A stretch of DNA of 64,000 nucleotides from Protopterus annectens (GCF_019279795.1 NC_056743.1:631646993-631710992), one strand, 5' to 3'; shown: positions 22,677-37,756, counted from the stretch's first letter. Numbers and translations are program-made. Notes: generated from the letters alone by a model not told the origin.

Positions 22677-23699
22677 ACTCACATCTACGGCAGTTAAAGA
22701 TTGCCCAATTGTATGCAACAATTCTTCTCTTTTCATACTGCTATTGGTATTTGACTGAGCTAATTTACTTTCCTGACCTTAGTTTTCCCTTGCCTGTTTG
22801 TCCATCTATGGTACACATTGGACAACTATTTTACAATTTAGCTCAGGTAATTTCATTCTTGATATTGACTTGCAGGGGACAGATGTAGTAAAATTTATTT
22901 ATGCAATGGAAGTACTTGCATTTAAGCATCGCATTCAACACCAGGCAAAAGAAAGACAATAATTTCAACGGTCTGTGAATTATTTCATTAAAAGCACTAA
23001 GCAATTATGTTACTCCTTTAATATCTGTAAAGCCAATAAAGTATCACTGACTGCAAAAAAAGTGAAAGGACTCAAATGAACAAGACAACGGGTGATATTC
23101 ATAGGCATTATTTGAATGAGAAAATATAATCGACACTGTTCATCAGTATGTACAGCAAAGACTCGATTTATTCAGGTCATTTACTTTAACTCACAATGGC
23201 CATGAATAAACATAAGCAAATAAACTAATAATGAGATGTAATGAGGAATGAAAATGTATGTCCTCATATGCTATTGTATCTTTCTCCCACCTGTTTGAGA
23301 TTCATAGTCATATTTTGATGTATTTCTGTGCCATGCACAGGTTCATTGTGAAAGACAAAATGGCTCCTTTTCTAGCCACTTTGCAATCAGTGAAGATGCT
23401 TTCTCTTGTTGTTAGCTTTGCTATTTTCAGAAGTGAGTTGCTTGTCTTGCCTGAACCAAAACCACAGGAGTCCAACGATACTTGCCAGCCAAGAAGGAGG
23501 AGATAAAGACAAAAAAATAACTTATCATAATTTTGATAGTCAGGAAATCCTTGACAGGTTTGGACTAGACAGGAATATTGTAAGTGTCTTAGTGAGCTTA
23601 TATGTTCACCACACAGGTACGGGAGGGGGACAAGGCAATGATTGTCCTTCTTATCCCTATGGCTACCAAGATATGTACAGCCCTCACTATACTTGCCAT

Positions 23700-23958
23700 A
23701 GGGACCTTCCAGAGATAGACTGGGGACACATTAGGTATTTCATAGGCTTCTGCCTGGAGGATATTTCAGCAGTTCCTGGACATACTCTTGGCACATGGGA
23801 ATCAGTATATTTATTTCTCAGTGTCACCTCAGGATGGAGCCCAGACTATGCATGCCTTTTATGGTGGGGCACATTTCTCTGATGCATTTAGTGTCATAGA
23901 TTGCACCTATGTTGCAATTAGGGCCCTATCTGGTCCTTGGGAGGAGTGCTACTTCAAT
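23700..23958 (+). pseudogene. Harbinger (HARBI1-like) transposase fragment, start of DDE domain
   Basis: The frame at 23788-23982 reads YIYFSVSPQDGAQTMHAFYG, then FSDAFSVIDCTYVAIRAL and EECYFNRH. VIDCT(H/Y)VAI with the first catalytic Asp is the signature of PIF/Harbinger transposases, and the same block occurs in the copy at 48.8-50.0 kb (SAIDCTHVHIKAL). The rest of the catalytic domain is missing because the sequence passes into a fold-back element at about 23959. Upstream frames are broken. Confidence 0.75.
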
Positions 23959-25384
<1,426 letters not shown>

Positions 25385-25610
25385 GTGTGGAGTTCATAAG
25401 TTCATAGGTTCACAGGCAGGCACCAGGCTATCGGCCCCAGGGCCTATACAAGCCTAGCCAAAAAGGTACCCTGGCCTTTACCACCCAGGAAAATTATTTT
25501 CATGTGTCACTGTTGAGCAGAGCCACAGAAGTGATCTCCAGGGCGAACTTCCCACCCCCCCCCCATACAGTCATCAAGATCCCTCCCAAAGAGTGCCAGT
25601 GAGGAGCCCT
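25385..25610 (-). mobile_element. CR1-type LINE 3' untranslated end
   Basis: The reverse complement matches 13945-14112: the tail words (ttcataggttcacagg here, cctatgaacctatgat there), the gggtacctttttggct block and the gtggctctgctc block. It is a short, 5'-truncated LINE end without coding sequence. Confidence 0.78.
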
Positions 25611-26642
25611 GCCTGAAATTTCTTGTGGATGTTGAACACAGTGGGGACCCATACATGCTTCCATAGTGTTAAAATATTTCTCCTGCAGCATGCATCCTTC
25701 CCTGAAACTGCTTGTCAACATGGCTTGCCTAGCCAGTGTTCTCCATGGAAGCTCTACCTGACATTGGAGAATCCGATCCCAGACTTTACACAAAAATCAG
25801 CCTGCATGTGTGGCTACTGTATGCACCACCGATGACCTGTACACAGGTGGCTGTAATATGTCACTGTTCCCACAGCACCTGTGTAAATGGTGATGACCAT
25901 GGTCTGTCAGCCCATCTAGTGTATGTGGTGGGTATGGTAATCTATGATGCACAGTATTGCTAGTCAATGCATGTAATATGTGCAGCCTGAGTGTATTAAT
26001 GCGTGCTTCAGTCTTATTCTGTGTTTTCCTTATCACAGACCATAACTGTAGGCTAGATGCCAGTAACCATTTTCAATTCCTGATCTCATTAGTATGAGTC
26101 ATAGAATAGTGAGACTGAGTCAGTTAAAATGTAGTCCTAAGACCACATCTTTTGTTCAGAGTATTTATTTTATGAAAATGTGACAATCTTGAAATTGATA
26201 TCTAATAAATATCAGGACAGTGGGGGGAACAGTTAGCTACACTGGAAAGCAGTGATGTTTGACATTTACCATCATCCTCTATTTTCTCTCTGTTTTATGC
26301 CCCTGAGGCTTACAATTATGAATCTTGGAATTTACAGCAGGAATCCCCAGGCACTAAATCATCGCCTGTGCCACCACAGTTGCACATGCCTCTCCCTGTC
26401 ATAGGATCAAGGGAGCCAGAACCTTAGGATGAGATGGGAGGTATGTTGTCTTTATATTTTCAGAGATACTAATGGTAGCCAGTCCAGTTCAACAGGTCAA
26501 CATTCAACTGATATCAGCCAGTCACATGTGGCTGAAAATAATGCATCGTCCTCCTGGGACAATCTGATAAACACTGTAAGTAAACTTAGCAATGCTAAGA
26601 CTCTAAGGCACACACAAACAAACCAAATGAACTAGCACCACA
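25611..26642. other. No gene recognised
   Basis: A frame at 26429-26635 is rich in Ser, Gln and Asn, and a polypyrimidine-AG just before it (about 26461) looks like a 3' splice site. This could be a remnant of a transposon accessory gene, but no domain is visible. Confidence 0.4.
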
Positions 26643-26863
26643 CAGCCAAAATAAATTCCAATATTTTATTACAGAATAGTCATGGAAAATGACCAGTTGT
26701 GCAATGGACAATGTCAATTAGATGACCTGAAAAAGCTGATTTGATACTAGTTCTGCAGTGGATAAGATTAATTAGCTGAAATGAAGAAACTGATTTGATA
26801 TCAGTGACAGTGGTATTTTGCACCTACCATTCTGTAATAAAATACTAGACTTTATTTTGGCTG
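26643..26863. mobile_element. MITE-like element, 221 bp, with 35-bp terminal inverted repeats
   Basis: The ends are CAGCCAAAATAAA and its complement, followed after a short divergent stretch by TATTTTATTACAGAAT on both sides. The inside holds two diverged copies of a unit of about 56 bp (gctgatttgata, actgatttgata). No clear target-site duplication is visible, so the superfamily is open. Confidence 0.65.
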
Positions 26864-27729
26864 TTTGGGGCTGGTTCATGTGTGTGTGGATCTGTCTGAA
26901 TATCTATTGCAGACTTTGCCAGTAGTGTGCATCATTATTTGAATTTATCAATCATACATACCCAAAACATAAGATGATGAGAGAGGAGCTAGTTAAGCCC
27001 CTAACATCACCTGTGTTTAGCACTGAACATCCTATCCCATGCAAACCACACAGCAATCACCACCACATACGGCATCCATAAGCCCCACTGATATGGAGAT
27101 GTGCATACCCACCACAGGGAAGCAACGTATTAATAGGCATAGCTGCCATGAGTCCATGTCATTTACTAACCTTTGTGCAACACTTGGCTTCAATCAGCAG
27201 ATGTAAAGGTCAGTGATCCTGCCACAAACAGTTGAAAACCACATTATGGCAGAAATTGAGAATGTGATATGTAGCCATCAGGAAGATATACAGCTACTCC
27301 AGGGGCTAGAGGATAACGCACACCACCTGCAGAGTGACACTTCTTGTAGGAATGGGAAGCAAACATGTCTCATGAGGCAGTGGTAGCCCAAATGGTATTC
27401 ATTGGAATATCCCACAGGATTACTAGGAAACAGCTACACAAGCATATGGATACAAGGCACATGATCACTGCTGAGGTTTAAATAGATGGACACCATCTTA
27501 ACAGAGACTGCATCACTGTCAACAGATATTGACACTGTCATGGTTGAGATTATTATTCTTTTGGTTCCACTGCTGGGATGCTATAATGGACCAGCTACTC
27601 TGGTCCTTAAGGTCCACACCCTCACAAGTACTAGTTGGCCTACTGAGCTCAATGGGAAGATGTGACTCTGATTGAGGACATGTAAACCTACTAGCTTTTG
27701 GATCCCCACAAAGGGGACATGGATGGACA
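26864..27729. other. No gene recognised
   Basis: A stretch at about 27220-27400 can be read as a short Glu/Gln-rich helix, but it is broken and unassignable. Confidence 0.4.
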
Positions 27730-27883
<154 letters not shown>

Positions 27884-29040
27884 GCAAAACACTCTTGCAA
27901 GGATATGAACCAGCAAAACACTTGGGCAAGGAGCAATAAAACACGAACCAGCAAAAGCATCTTTAAACTCTCCTTACCAGGAAACATGACTCAGGCAGCA
28001 AGCAGAGATGATCAACAAAAACATTTGGGGGCTGGAAAACTCTTGGGTGCAGTTTTAGTTTAACTTCCATGCTCTGTGTTTAAATCCACATTGGCAGGTG
28101 TGTGACACATGCATGGGTCCTCCTTAAAGAAGACACTGGCCAGAGTGCACTCCCATCCTCCCGGTAATCTGTGTCTCTTAGTGCCATTCATTTTTAGCTC
28201 TTTCCCCAAGAGGCAAGATGGTAGCTGTAAAAGTGGGAGGGGGTGGTCTCGCCCTATGGTTTCGGCTTTCTTGCAGTTCAGTTATGTCATAAGGCATCAT
28301 ATAAGGGATAATTGCATTTGTAGCTGTTTTGCACAAGAAATTTTGCTTAGGGATTGTACTTAAGATGCTATTAGGATGCAGTTTTCCTCATGGATAAAAC
28401 TGTCCCTTCTCTGTCTAGATACCTGCTGCTGTATCATTCATTTTCCTAAAACAAATACAAAAGTAATGTACTGACACCTGAGCAGCTCATCAACCAAACA
28501 ACACAACAATGAATGCATGTCAGATTCCACCACAAATAAATCAAAGATTTTAGTAGAAACACATTAATGACAACATGACTTCCATATTCAACCCGAACAG
28601 CATAATTCACCAATATGTAACAGTATTGCAAGCACTTATCTTTATACCACCATCATATGCCATCGCTAACAAGAGTTGTATCCTTCCTCTACCACTTTTC
28701 TGTATTTATACTGCCGTTTTTCATTCATGAGTGACAGTCACAAATCCCAGAGTAAGGCAGCATGTATTCTGACAATACAATACATTGCTGAAAATACAGA
28801 ACATTAGACTTCACTGCCTTCAAATTATGTCCTGTGTAGCATTACCTATAAATGCCAAAAAATATTCTAATCATTTATCTTCCACATCCAGGTATCATTA
28901 TTACCACCCCATACATCTCCGCTGCTGCTGTCATAAATTCCCTTTTATTCATGACACTCATGTTATCAGTTTTAACAGGAATCATCTACATCAGACCACC
29001 AGATCACTGAAAGACACACCTGAGGATTCAATAAAATCCA

Positions 29041-29064
29041 TGTAGGCTCCGTGTAGAGCCTACA
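29041..29064. other. Perfect hairpin, 9-bp stem and 6-nt loop
   Basis: TGTAGGCTC and GAGCCTACA flank CGTGTA. It lies just after an AATAAA-type word (about 29028). It may be the end of an unrecognised retroelement, but nothing else supports this. Confidence 0.5.
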
Positions 29065-29337
29065 CAGAATATATCCGATACATGGCCATGGTTCCTCCTC
29101 TGCAGTGCACCATACATATAATTATGGCATGCTGCCGAGGGACATCACAGCAACACAGATACTGAATTGATGTAAGACTGACTTTACAGGCTGTCCCTTA
29201 ATTCTGTATTGTCTAGAAAAATTATTGACAGTTGGTAAGCATGGCACAATACTTTATGGCCCATTAACCTAGATCAAAAGGTGTACCAGACATTTTATTT
29301 CATTAAATTGCAATTTTATTTATTTATTTATTTTCTT

Positions 29338-29575
29338 TATGTTTATGTGCTTGTTTGTGTGATGTGGCCCATCTCTTAGGATTAGCACAGTATACGTAAG
29401 CAGCAGACATCCGCTAGACATCTAAAAATAGAAACCAGATGTATTCAATATTAACATTTTTTTATATGTGCTTGTTTGCATGATGCAGCACGTTGCTTAG
29501 CTAGGGGTAGAGAGGTGTATTTAAGCAGTACATATCTGCTAGACAGATAAAAATAGAAACCCGATGTATTCAGTT
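29338..29575. repeat. Tandem duplication, two diverged units of about 120 bp
   Basis: Both units run from a gtgcttgtttg block through a gctagaca..taaaaatagaaacc block to gatgtattca. Confidence 0.8.
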
Positions 29576-29659
29576 GTTGTAAGTCTGCCATGCTTAGCAA
29601 TGTGCAAACCCATGCATCGAAAATGTGCTTTGCTTGCAGGCACCTTCCCAGTATATCTG

Positions 29660-29830
29660 CAGGTATTCCAGTTCCCTGAACTATCCCAGTGGCTAGAGAG
29701 GTTGAGTCATTAACTACAGTGTATTAGGTCCTAGGTTCAAGTCCTGGGTAGTAATGATTTTTACATAAAATGCTGTGAAACTGTATCAGATGACTGAAAC
29801 GTCGGTTGACTTGAAATTAAATAATTGTTA
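29660..29830 (+). mobile_element. tRNA-derived SINE
   Basis: An A-box-like CCCAGTGGCTAGAGAGG (about 29686-29702) and a good B box GGTTCAAGTCC (29734-29744) are spaced as in a tRNA gene (RNA polymerase III internal promoter). A non-tRNA tail follows, containing GACTGAAACGTCGGTTGAC and an A/T-rich end. A cloverleaf is not intact, so it is a SINE rather than a tRNA gene. Confidence 0.65.
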
Positions 29831-30113
29831 CATTTAGAAATGTGCATTGCTAATCTTCACTTAAACATGGATTTGCAAGTTTGCGAGATGCTAAGCAATG
29901 CTGCACTTTTTTGAAAGTTACAGTATGATGTGCAAGGGTGGGAATGCAGCCTATATAAAGGCCAATAGGTGGGAATTTCACATCCTTCTTTGGAGCCTGA
30001 CCTTGACTGTGGGTATGGCTGCTGGAGTTGGTAAGGGAGTGTGCTTTTGGGTGCAAAAGTGGGGTGTGTAATGCTTTTCCCTTTTCATCACAGGTTATCA
30101 GTGAGATTGGTCT

Positions 30114-31187
30114 TTGTCCCCTTTACAACCTGATGTCAGTGTCTCCTCAGACTCTGATGATGATGGTGAGCAAAGTGAGGCACAGCTAGGGGATGCAGGG
30201 GCTGAATTTGACATACAGATTGACATCCCTTGTCCACCCTCATTATCACAGTACACAGCCAGTATGCTTACACATACCCAGTCCCCTGTGGCCACAGATA
30301 TTGAACAGTCAGAGGGTGGGGACATTGAACAGGGAAGTGTGGCTACTGTGTGTTCAGTGGTTGTCGACAATGGCCATAGCCAAACAGTTGGCAAGGTTCC
30401 ACACAGGTGGATTGATAGGGGTGCTCGTAAGAGACCTCCTGTCTCTCCACTACCTATTGCAGGTGTTGTCTCATCTCTTGTCACTCAGCATATGTTTAGG
30501 GCTGTCATGAAGGCACAGGCATGTTCAGAAAGGAACTCCAGATGAATGCTCAGGGTTATGGATGCAGCGCAGTCTGACATCTGTGACTGTCTCCACCAGA
30601 TTGCTGATACCCTGGATCGGTTCACTGATGCAGTGGAAAGACATTGGTCTGAAAGAGATTGCACACTATCTGTGTTTGAATGTACGTTGCCTGTGATGGA
30701 ACATCTGTTTGGAGTTGAGAGTTGGCCTCATGGATGTAGGTTAGCAACTACATCTGCTGAGAGTCTACATTGCCATGCACAATCATGGTCCAGTAGTAGC
30801 AGTACATCCAGTGCTCCAAAGGGAAGTGTGCTCTCCATACCAAGATGTGGTAGGCCATTGGATCGTAGTCCTGGGCGGTCCTATGGAGGATATGTTCCTA
30901 GCAGACACCACGCCAATCACCCCGAGGTAGTAGCACAGTATCGGACCCTGGTTGTGGAGGTGCCAGTTCAACTCCTGGCAGAGCCAGTTCATATGTTTGG
31001 GGGCAGAGACAATGAACTGTCAGCTCTACCATGCATGGCTCACAGCTGGCCTACATACAGACATGTAGGTCTAGTACTGAGTGTGACTGTGTACACTCAG
31101 ATACTCGCACATCAATGTCACATTCAGGTCACCTACAAACACACATGCCACATTACCATGGTCCATTCTGCCTGCATTATTTCCTGA
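30114..31187 (+). pseudogene. Unrecognised ORFs, possibly remnants of a Harbinger accessory (MYB-like) protein
   Basis: Two abutting open stretches in different frames (30114-30545, acidic/Ser-rich, ending HRWIDRGARKRPP and so on; 30546-31187, starting QSDICDCLHQIADTLDRF and VERHWSERD). The second resembles the helical C-terminal part of the MYB/SANT-like proteins encoded beside Harbinger transposases. A possible 3' splice site (tcatcacag) lies at 30085-30093. The DNA-binding part is not seen. Harbinger transposase remnants at 23.7 and 49 kb make the idea reasonable, but the identification is tentative. Confidence 0.35.
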
Positions 31188-31889
31188 CTCACACACAAGC
31201 TTGCCAATCTATTGGGTCAACCTAGGCCTCCTGCACCCCCACACAACATCCTGTGCAAGTGATGATACCTGTGTCACATCCCTCTCATCTCTCTCATGGA
31301 TGCAGGGAAATAAAGCTATGTGTCTGATGCACAGGGTGACTATCTAAATTAATATGAAATAGTTTTATCCAATGCTACTTTTGAAATGCTACTTGTACTG
31401 TTCACTTTTTGATTTTTTATGTTGCCATTTATAATGGCTATACCATAATAGTGTGCATACATTATGATGGATGCTGTCATAATTGTTGTGTAGTCACACA
31501 ATGACAGGTATCATATGGAAATGTTTGTTTCACTTTCAGGATTGTGTAGGACACACCTATGGGTACACATCTACAATCAACCCATCAATGTCAGAGCACA
31601 GAATTGAATGTCAGCATACAAGACACCTGTCATCAGAAAAGTAACACAGTAAATGTTTCAGGGATCATAGGTTTACATGTGTTTAATATTCTAATGAACA
31701 CAAGGGTTTATTTAAGTCTATCCATGCATCCCTATACACTGTCAAAGTATGATACCATTGATAAGTGTAAACAGGGTTTTGGGAGCTGAAACATCTACAA
31801 GCTGGGGTGTATGGGTGAACCAACCACAGTTTTCCTGTGACCATTGGAGACATTGGTCCATAAGCAGGTATGCTTGCCCTGTTCCATAT

Positions 31890-32231
31890 TCAATTGTGTA
31901 ATTTGCACTTGATTTGCGTTGGGGTGGAAATGTCCTTCAGATGGCTGTGGAACCTGTTCCATATATGGTGTAGTCTGTGGGTTACACACCTCTCTCTGCA
32001 GCATGTCTTATATATACCACTATCAAGGTTTAGTTCTGTAGAGCAGGTAATGCTGGTGCTACTTGTTTTGTGGATATGCAAGAGATCCACAGCGGGGTCT
32101 GGCACTGCCTTGTATAGCAGGTATACACCAGCCCTCCAAACCATGTAGGAGACAGACTGCATGGATAGGGTCTTTACATGGTCTGGATAGGACATGTTAC
32201 ATACACTATGTAGTGATTTAATGAGGAACAT
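31890..32231 (-). pseudogene. LINE ORF2 3'-terminal fragment (Jockey/Rex-like)
   Basis: A 113-residue open stretch reads DPAVDLLHIHK, STELNLDSGIYKTCCRERCV and HIWNRFHSHLKDISTPTQIK. The order (LL.h.....ST.L......R..R.....WN......s...F) is the closing segment of non-LTR retrotransposon ORF2. It differs in sequence from the CR1-type ends at 13.7 and 36 kb, so it is a separate family. No RT catalytic motif is present here; a minus-strand RT fragment at 38152-38620 could belong to the same family. Confidence 0.7.
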
Positions 32232-32674
32232 CTGTGGATGTTACAGTTGTTGGATATGCCTGGCTAGTTACATAGCAAAGGTGGCACTGCACCAAGGGTT
32301 GGCCTGTTGGATGCTGATTACAGTGGAACAATGGCTTCCTTAGTTTACATGCCATATATTTGTTTATAGGTTGCCCAACATAGAATGATGTCCACAATAT
32401 TATAGACACATGACAGGCAAAGGAAAGATCAATATATGTGTCTATACATCACTGACTACTCAGTCAACTGTTTGAGGTATGGTAGCACTATGGTTGTTAC
32501 CAGGGGTGGATGATTTCCCAAAGGATAGCATTGTACATTTTTTGGGTATTTATTGTTATCCCATGGCTCAGATGACAACTGTATGTCTGTGTCAACCCCT
32601 TCTGGAGAACATTAGTGTCAGTGTGTGATTCAATGACAGCTCTTCATTTGCATGAAGACAGCAATGACTAGAAT

Positions 32675-32873
32675 AACAAGCCAAAAAAGACAACTCAAAA
32701 AAAAAACAGCACAGTTGCAGACTGGATGAGAGAAGAAAATATCATTTAATTGAGTGCTTTCATCAGTATTACAGTGACTTCTTGAGAAAATAAGTCACTG
32801 CAATACTGACGAAAGCACTCAATTAAATTATATTTTCTTCTCTCATCCAGTCTGCAACCGTGCTTTTTTCTTG
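32675..32873. mobile_element. Mini-PLE: two head-to-head PLE tails (199 bp)
   Basis: A left tail on the minus strand and a right tail on the plus strand form a near-perfect palindrome of about 85-bp arms. They share blocks such as cactcaattaaat, tcatccagtctgcaac and attttcttctc. The insertion lies between 15-bp duplications AGCAATGACTAGAAT (32660-32674 and 32874-32888). The arms carry the PLE-tail hairpin (stem GTCA/TGAC followed by GAAAGC). There is no coding sequence. Confidence 0.82.
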
Positions 32874-33179
32874 AGCAATGACTAGAATGTTGGATTGTGT
32901 GTCAGCTTGACTTATGTCTCACTGGTCCACTGTCTCACTGGTCAAACCCTTACCCAAAACACAAATGCAAACATATTAGCCATAGGTGGTGATTACATCA
33001 TGAGTCACATTGATGTCTCCTCACCAGGCTAGATAAGGTAAGAGGCATGGTCAGCTATCTGTGACGTGTCTGGATATGGCATATTTCACATACAGTCAAA
33101 TCTTGACTGTGTATAGGGATCATAGTTCCTGTTGTTGTGTAAGACTTGACACGTAGCTCTCCTGACTGTGTGACAAAAG

Positions 33180-36100
33180 ACATGACTTAGCTCTCACACT
33201 ATGTGTCTCAGGCAGGTATACCCTTGGCCATCGTCTGGATTTTACCTTCAGCTAGGATGATGCCTCAATACAAACAGAACATGATTGACTTCAATAGTAG
33301 GCTTACCATCTGGTGTCAGTCTAAAGGGATCCACTATCTGTCAGCCTGTGATGACATGCTCAACAGACTTCAATGGTTTGCCACAGATGTTCTTCATCTG
33401 TCACCCCTGGGATTTTGGATACTGGCCAAGGCTATTTCCACCCCCATAGTGCCCTTTTTACGTGGTTTCTCAAGGACACATTTTCCATTGTAAACACCCC
33501 ATATAAAAATAACCTCAAGGTTATGCTGCCAAACCTAGGAGTGTCAACAGAAAACTGCACTCACCGGAAGCTGTCCTCATCTAGAACATGCAGACTTTTG
33601 TGCAGTCACAGACACCTGTTTCAAGATTGTGGTGAGCACCACATCCGTACCAGGCTACACCTCCTTCTACATGGGCAGACCTTAAACTGAAGGCATACAG
33701 GCTAATGTTGGTGGTGTATAAATATTCATTAAGGACACATGCACAGACACATTGGTTGCACAGTATGATTCCAGGGATACAATTCAGATGCTATTAACTG
33801 TTTGTGGGGCACCTATTCAAGTCATTGCCAGCTAAAAAAGCCCTTCCATCAATCAGAACACCCACTCTGCTTATTTGGCTCTACATGACTCTATCAAAAT
33901 ACATCTGGACATCATGGTTTGGGTGAGTTTTACTACCCACCAACTGGGTAGATTAGTCATGCTCAAACTCACTTGCCCAAAGGTTACTCAACTTCATTAT
34001 CTCCAATGGCCTGGACCAGCTGGTTGACACCACCACAAGGGGAGCTAATATACTTGATTGGGTGCTTGCCAATATGGGTGACCACTGCGGTTCCCCACTG
34101 TGAGGTCCTCCATGGTGAGATCTGATCTCAAATTGGTCTTACTAAAAGTAGGTATCACATCTGACACTCCCTCTTGCAGCAAATGCACTACAGACATTCA
34201 CCAATCCAGATTATAACCCCTTATGGGTTGGTATATATAGCTTCACTACACCTCCTCCCTCAGATGTAACTGGCAGCTATGCTGAGATCTACAACAATGC
34301 ATTATACAAATACCTGTATGACTGCACTGACTCGGCTGTACCTGACATGAGCACAACAAGATCTTCATGGTGAAGCAAACCTGCCTGGTAGACAACTGCC
34401 AGTAACAGGCTCTACAATAATAGGAAGATGTTGGTGTCTAAGGATAGGAGGGAGGGAGCCCCCTAAACTGGAAACACTCCATCCTCAGCTTAAACTAACA
34501 AATAAGTGTTATTGTGAAGTCCTCCAAAACAAAGTATGGGTCTAAATTAGCTTCCTCCACAAAGGACAACCACAAAGCATTCTATAGTTACATTTGTAAC
34601 CCAAAAGGAAAGGCTCACATGTGTGCTGAACTCATGATTAATGATACCTCATATACAGAGCCTGTCAACATAGCTAACATGTTGGCCAAAGGGTTCAGTG
34701 AATCCATTACTCCTCTATTCCCATCACATGTACCCCATGACATCCCTACCATCTGACCCCTATTTTGTATCTGTAAAGAGCAGGTCATAAATGGCCTCTC
34801 TGTAGACAACAACACAGGATCTATGGGACATGATAACATCACAGGCTGAGCCCTACATGGGCTCCAACATGTAGTGCTAACACCACTGGGAACTCTTTGC
34901 AATCACAGTTTAACCACCGGCTTTGTCCCATCTGAATGGAAACAGCCACTTGCACAGAGGTGGTGGGTCCACTGACCCTGGAAACTATATACCTATTATC
35001 CTGACTAGTCATATTTGTAAGGTCATGGGAAAATCATCACAGACCTTATAAACAAAGATATAGGTAATTTCCACACAGTTGACCATACACAGTTTGGATT
35101 TGTCAAAGGGAGATCATGCCTGTTAAACCTGGTGGACGTCTTTGAGACAGTCACCTCGTACCTAGATGAGGGGAAGTTTGTGCATACAGCCTACCTGGTC
35201 TTAGCCAAAGCTTTTAACACTATCCCACATTCAGCCATCATTGGCACATACACCGACTAGGCATCAATCCTTATATCATTAGAGCCTCACTGCCTCAGTG
35301 ATAAAGGCCATATAGCCAAAATAGGGGAATCCACCTCCAATAGTCAAGCTCTAACCAGTGGTGTTCCACAGAGTTTAGTCATGGTCCCTGTACTGTTTGG
35401 AATCTATTTCTTCAAAGTATAGGCACAAAGTACATGTCTGTGGCTGACAAGGTTTGTTGATGCCTCCAAAATAGGACCGTTCATAGCATCTCCAAAGTAT
35501 GTTAACATCCTACCCAAGGGTCTTACTTGAACAAATTATTGTTGCCAAAGTCATAGCCTTAGAAGCAATGCAAATATATGTATTACCATTGCTTTTTGTA
35601 ACAGTGATGTTCCTGATAAGTACCACATCAATAGCAAAACCTGACATACATACATAGTGATGAGACACCTGGGCACACAGGTTGACAGCTAACTTACCTT
35701 AGATCACCATGTCTCCGCAGTGGTAAGATGGGCATTCTATCATGCTCATCTAATAAGTGAGGGCATTGTCTCTAAAAATAGTAGACATTATAATCTCCAT
35801 GTCCTCTTCCCTCTGCAAATGAATAGCTGAGTGCAATGGCTCTTTTGGTGTGTACTTTTCCAAGCACCTGCAGCAATTCGAGAGACCACAATAGTTTCCT
35901 CACAAGGGGAAGTCAGGTCTTCAGTATCTGTCCATGGTGATCATCTGATATCACTGTCACTTTAGTGTGTGACATACAGACTACTTAGAAGTGATCTCTG
36001 GCTTGCATATGAGGCAATCTCTGACCCTGCTGTATTGGAAATGCTGCATATCCGTAAGTCAAATGCTACACAGGTTATTCACTGTATAGCACTTAACCTG

Positions 36101-36370
36101 GCATGTGACATGAATACAATCTGTTGGAAGAAGACAATTGTCTACTACAGTTTAACACACCCTTGGAACAGACTTTCACATCATGTCAAACAGAGCACCT
36201 CATTGGCCCTCTTTAGATGCAATCAGTAAGATTGGATAGGTGACTGTAATTTCACCACAATAGTTTCAACTGGGTCCCTCTTGAATAGGAGCATGGATAA
36301 CAACTTGGCTATGATTCTAAGGGCAACAGGGCCTTTAGCCAAGTAAATTCCAATGAACCTATGATCCTAT
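33180..36370 (+). pseudogene. CR1-type LINE, long decayed copy
   Basis: Order on the plus strand: the end of ORF1 (33203-33493) with WCQSKGIHYL and LHLSPLGFWILAKA, the C-terminal esterase-like (SGNH) signature of CR1 ORF1; remnants of the ORF2 endonuclease (about 33.53-34.1 kb); pre-RT KDNHKAFYSY (34514-34756); RT blocks FVKGRSCLLNL, DEGKFVHTAY and AKAFNTIPHSAII (about 35.10-35.24 kb); and the 3'-terminal WNRL...STSLALF (35969-36229) and tail to 36370. It matches the copy at 62-64 kb block by block, but many stops and shifts make it long dead. Confidence 0.85.
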
Positions 36371-36479
36371 AGACAAATGTAAAATGGTCTAACATGCATC
36401 AAGGGTTCGGAGGCTTGCATCACCTGCTAGGCCCAAAACAGTGCAAAATCCTGTTTGTGTGTAAGTCAGTGTGGGATTC

Positions 36480-36700
36480 ATATTTACTTTGAGGAAGTTG
36501 TACATACACACACCCAAACACAGAAAGTGGGCTGGGGTGAAATTAGAACCCCTACATATCCAGTCTTACATACTACAGATCACAGTACTTATAGCACATA
36601 CCACAGATTAAGTCTGATGTTAACATGGCTTTAGGTAGTCTTATGGTAGATGACATCAGCAAGCCTTGTAGAAGATAAGAGCTTGGAGGCCTCATCAACT
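36480..36700 (-). mobile_element. tRNA-like SINE copy 1 (minus strand)
   Basis: On the minus strand, GGGGTTCTAATTTCACCCC contains a B-box-like GGTTCTAATTTC. The preceding ATAAGTACTGTGATCTGTAG block is shared with the second copy at 36905-37085. It ends in a short TG-rich tail (tgggtgtgtgtatg). Confidence 0.55.
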
Positions 36701-36768
36701 GCATGAGCCAAAAAGTGCAAATGCCAGCTTTGAAGTTAGTATGGTATGCACACTTGCTGTTTGGTGGG

Positions 36769-37085
<317 letters not shown>

Positions 37086-37756
37086 TCATATTGTCATCTG
37101 CAGCTAGTAGAATAACAGTCAGAAAACTGTTTTGTAGTCTTGCTATGTAACAACAGCACCTGTTTTGGGCATATGTGTCTGTTTGCAGTTTGATGAGCAA
37201 GCCTGTGACAAAGCTAAATTAGGCCTGTCAAAGAGTGTGCACACAATATAATACAGTACACACCTTGTTCAGTTGTTGATGTATGCATGCTGAAATCCAG
37301 CAGACACAGGGGGCTATAGCAAATGTGGGTGTTGTTGCTGTCATATATAAAAACATATGGCTTGACAATATATTTATGTATTTGTACATAATGCCATACA
37401 TTTTCAAGGTTTCCACATGCTGTAATAGGGAGATATGGTATGACTCACCACTGTCTAGATGTCTGCAACAAGTACACAGTATTGACTCATACTTATGTGT
37501 GTTTCACACAAAATTGTGGTTTGCTGTCAAATGTGGTGTCATTTAGACATGATGTGACAGAAGACTGTCTGACTTCTGAACTTCAGATATCCCAATAGTC
37601 CTCCAGGTATAACACATGTTATTTTATGCACTTCCACATATTTTTAAGTGCATTATCTAATGCTCCGCCCTTCCTTTTGGTCCTTCGTCCAACATTATAA
37701 GTGTCATAGCTCACCTTTACTCTCCCTGATATGGGTATCTAGGGCAATACAGACAT

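Noticed and set aside
29689..29750. Functional tRNA gene
   Set aside because: A and B boxes are present, but the stems of a cloverleaf do not form, and a non-tRNA tail follows.
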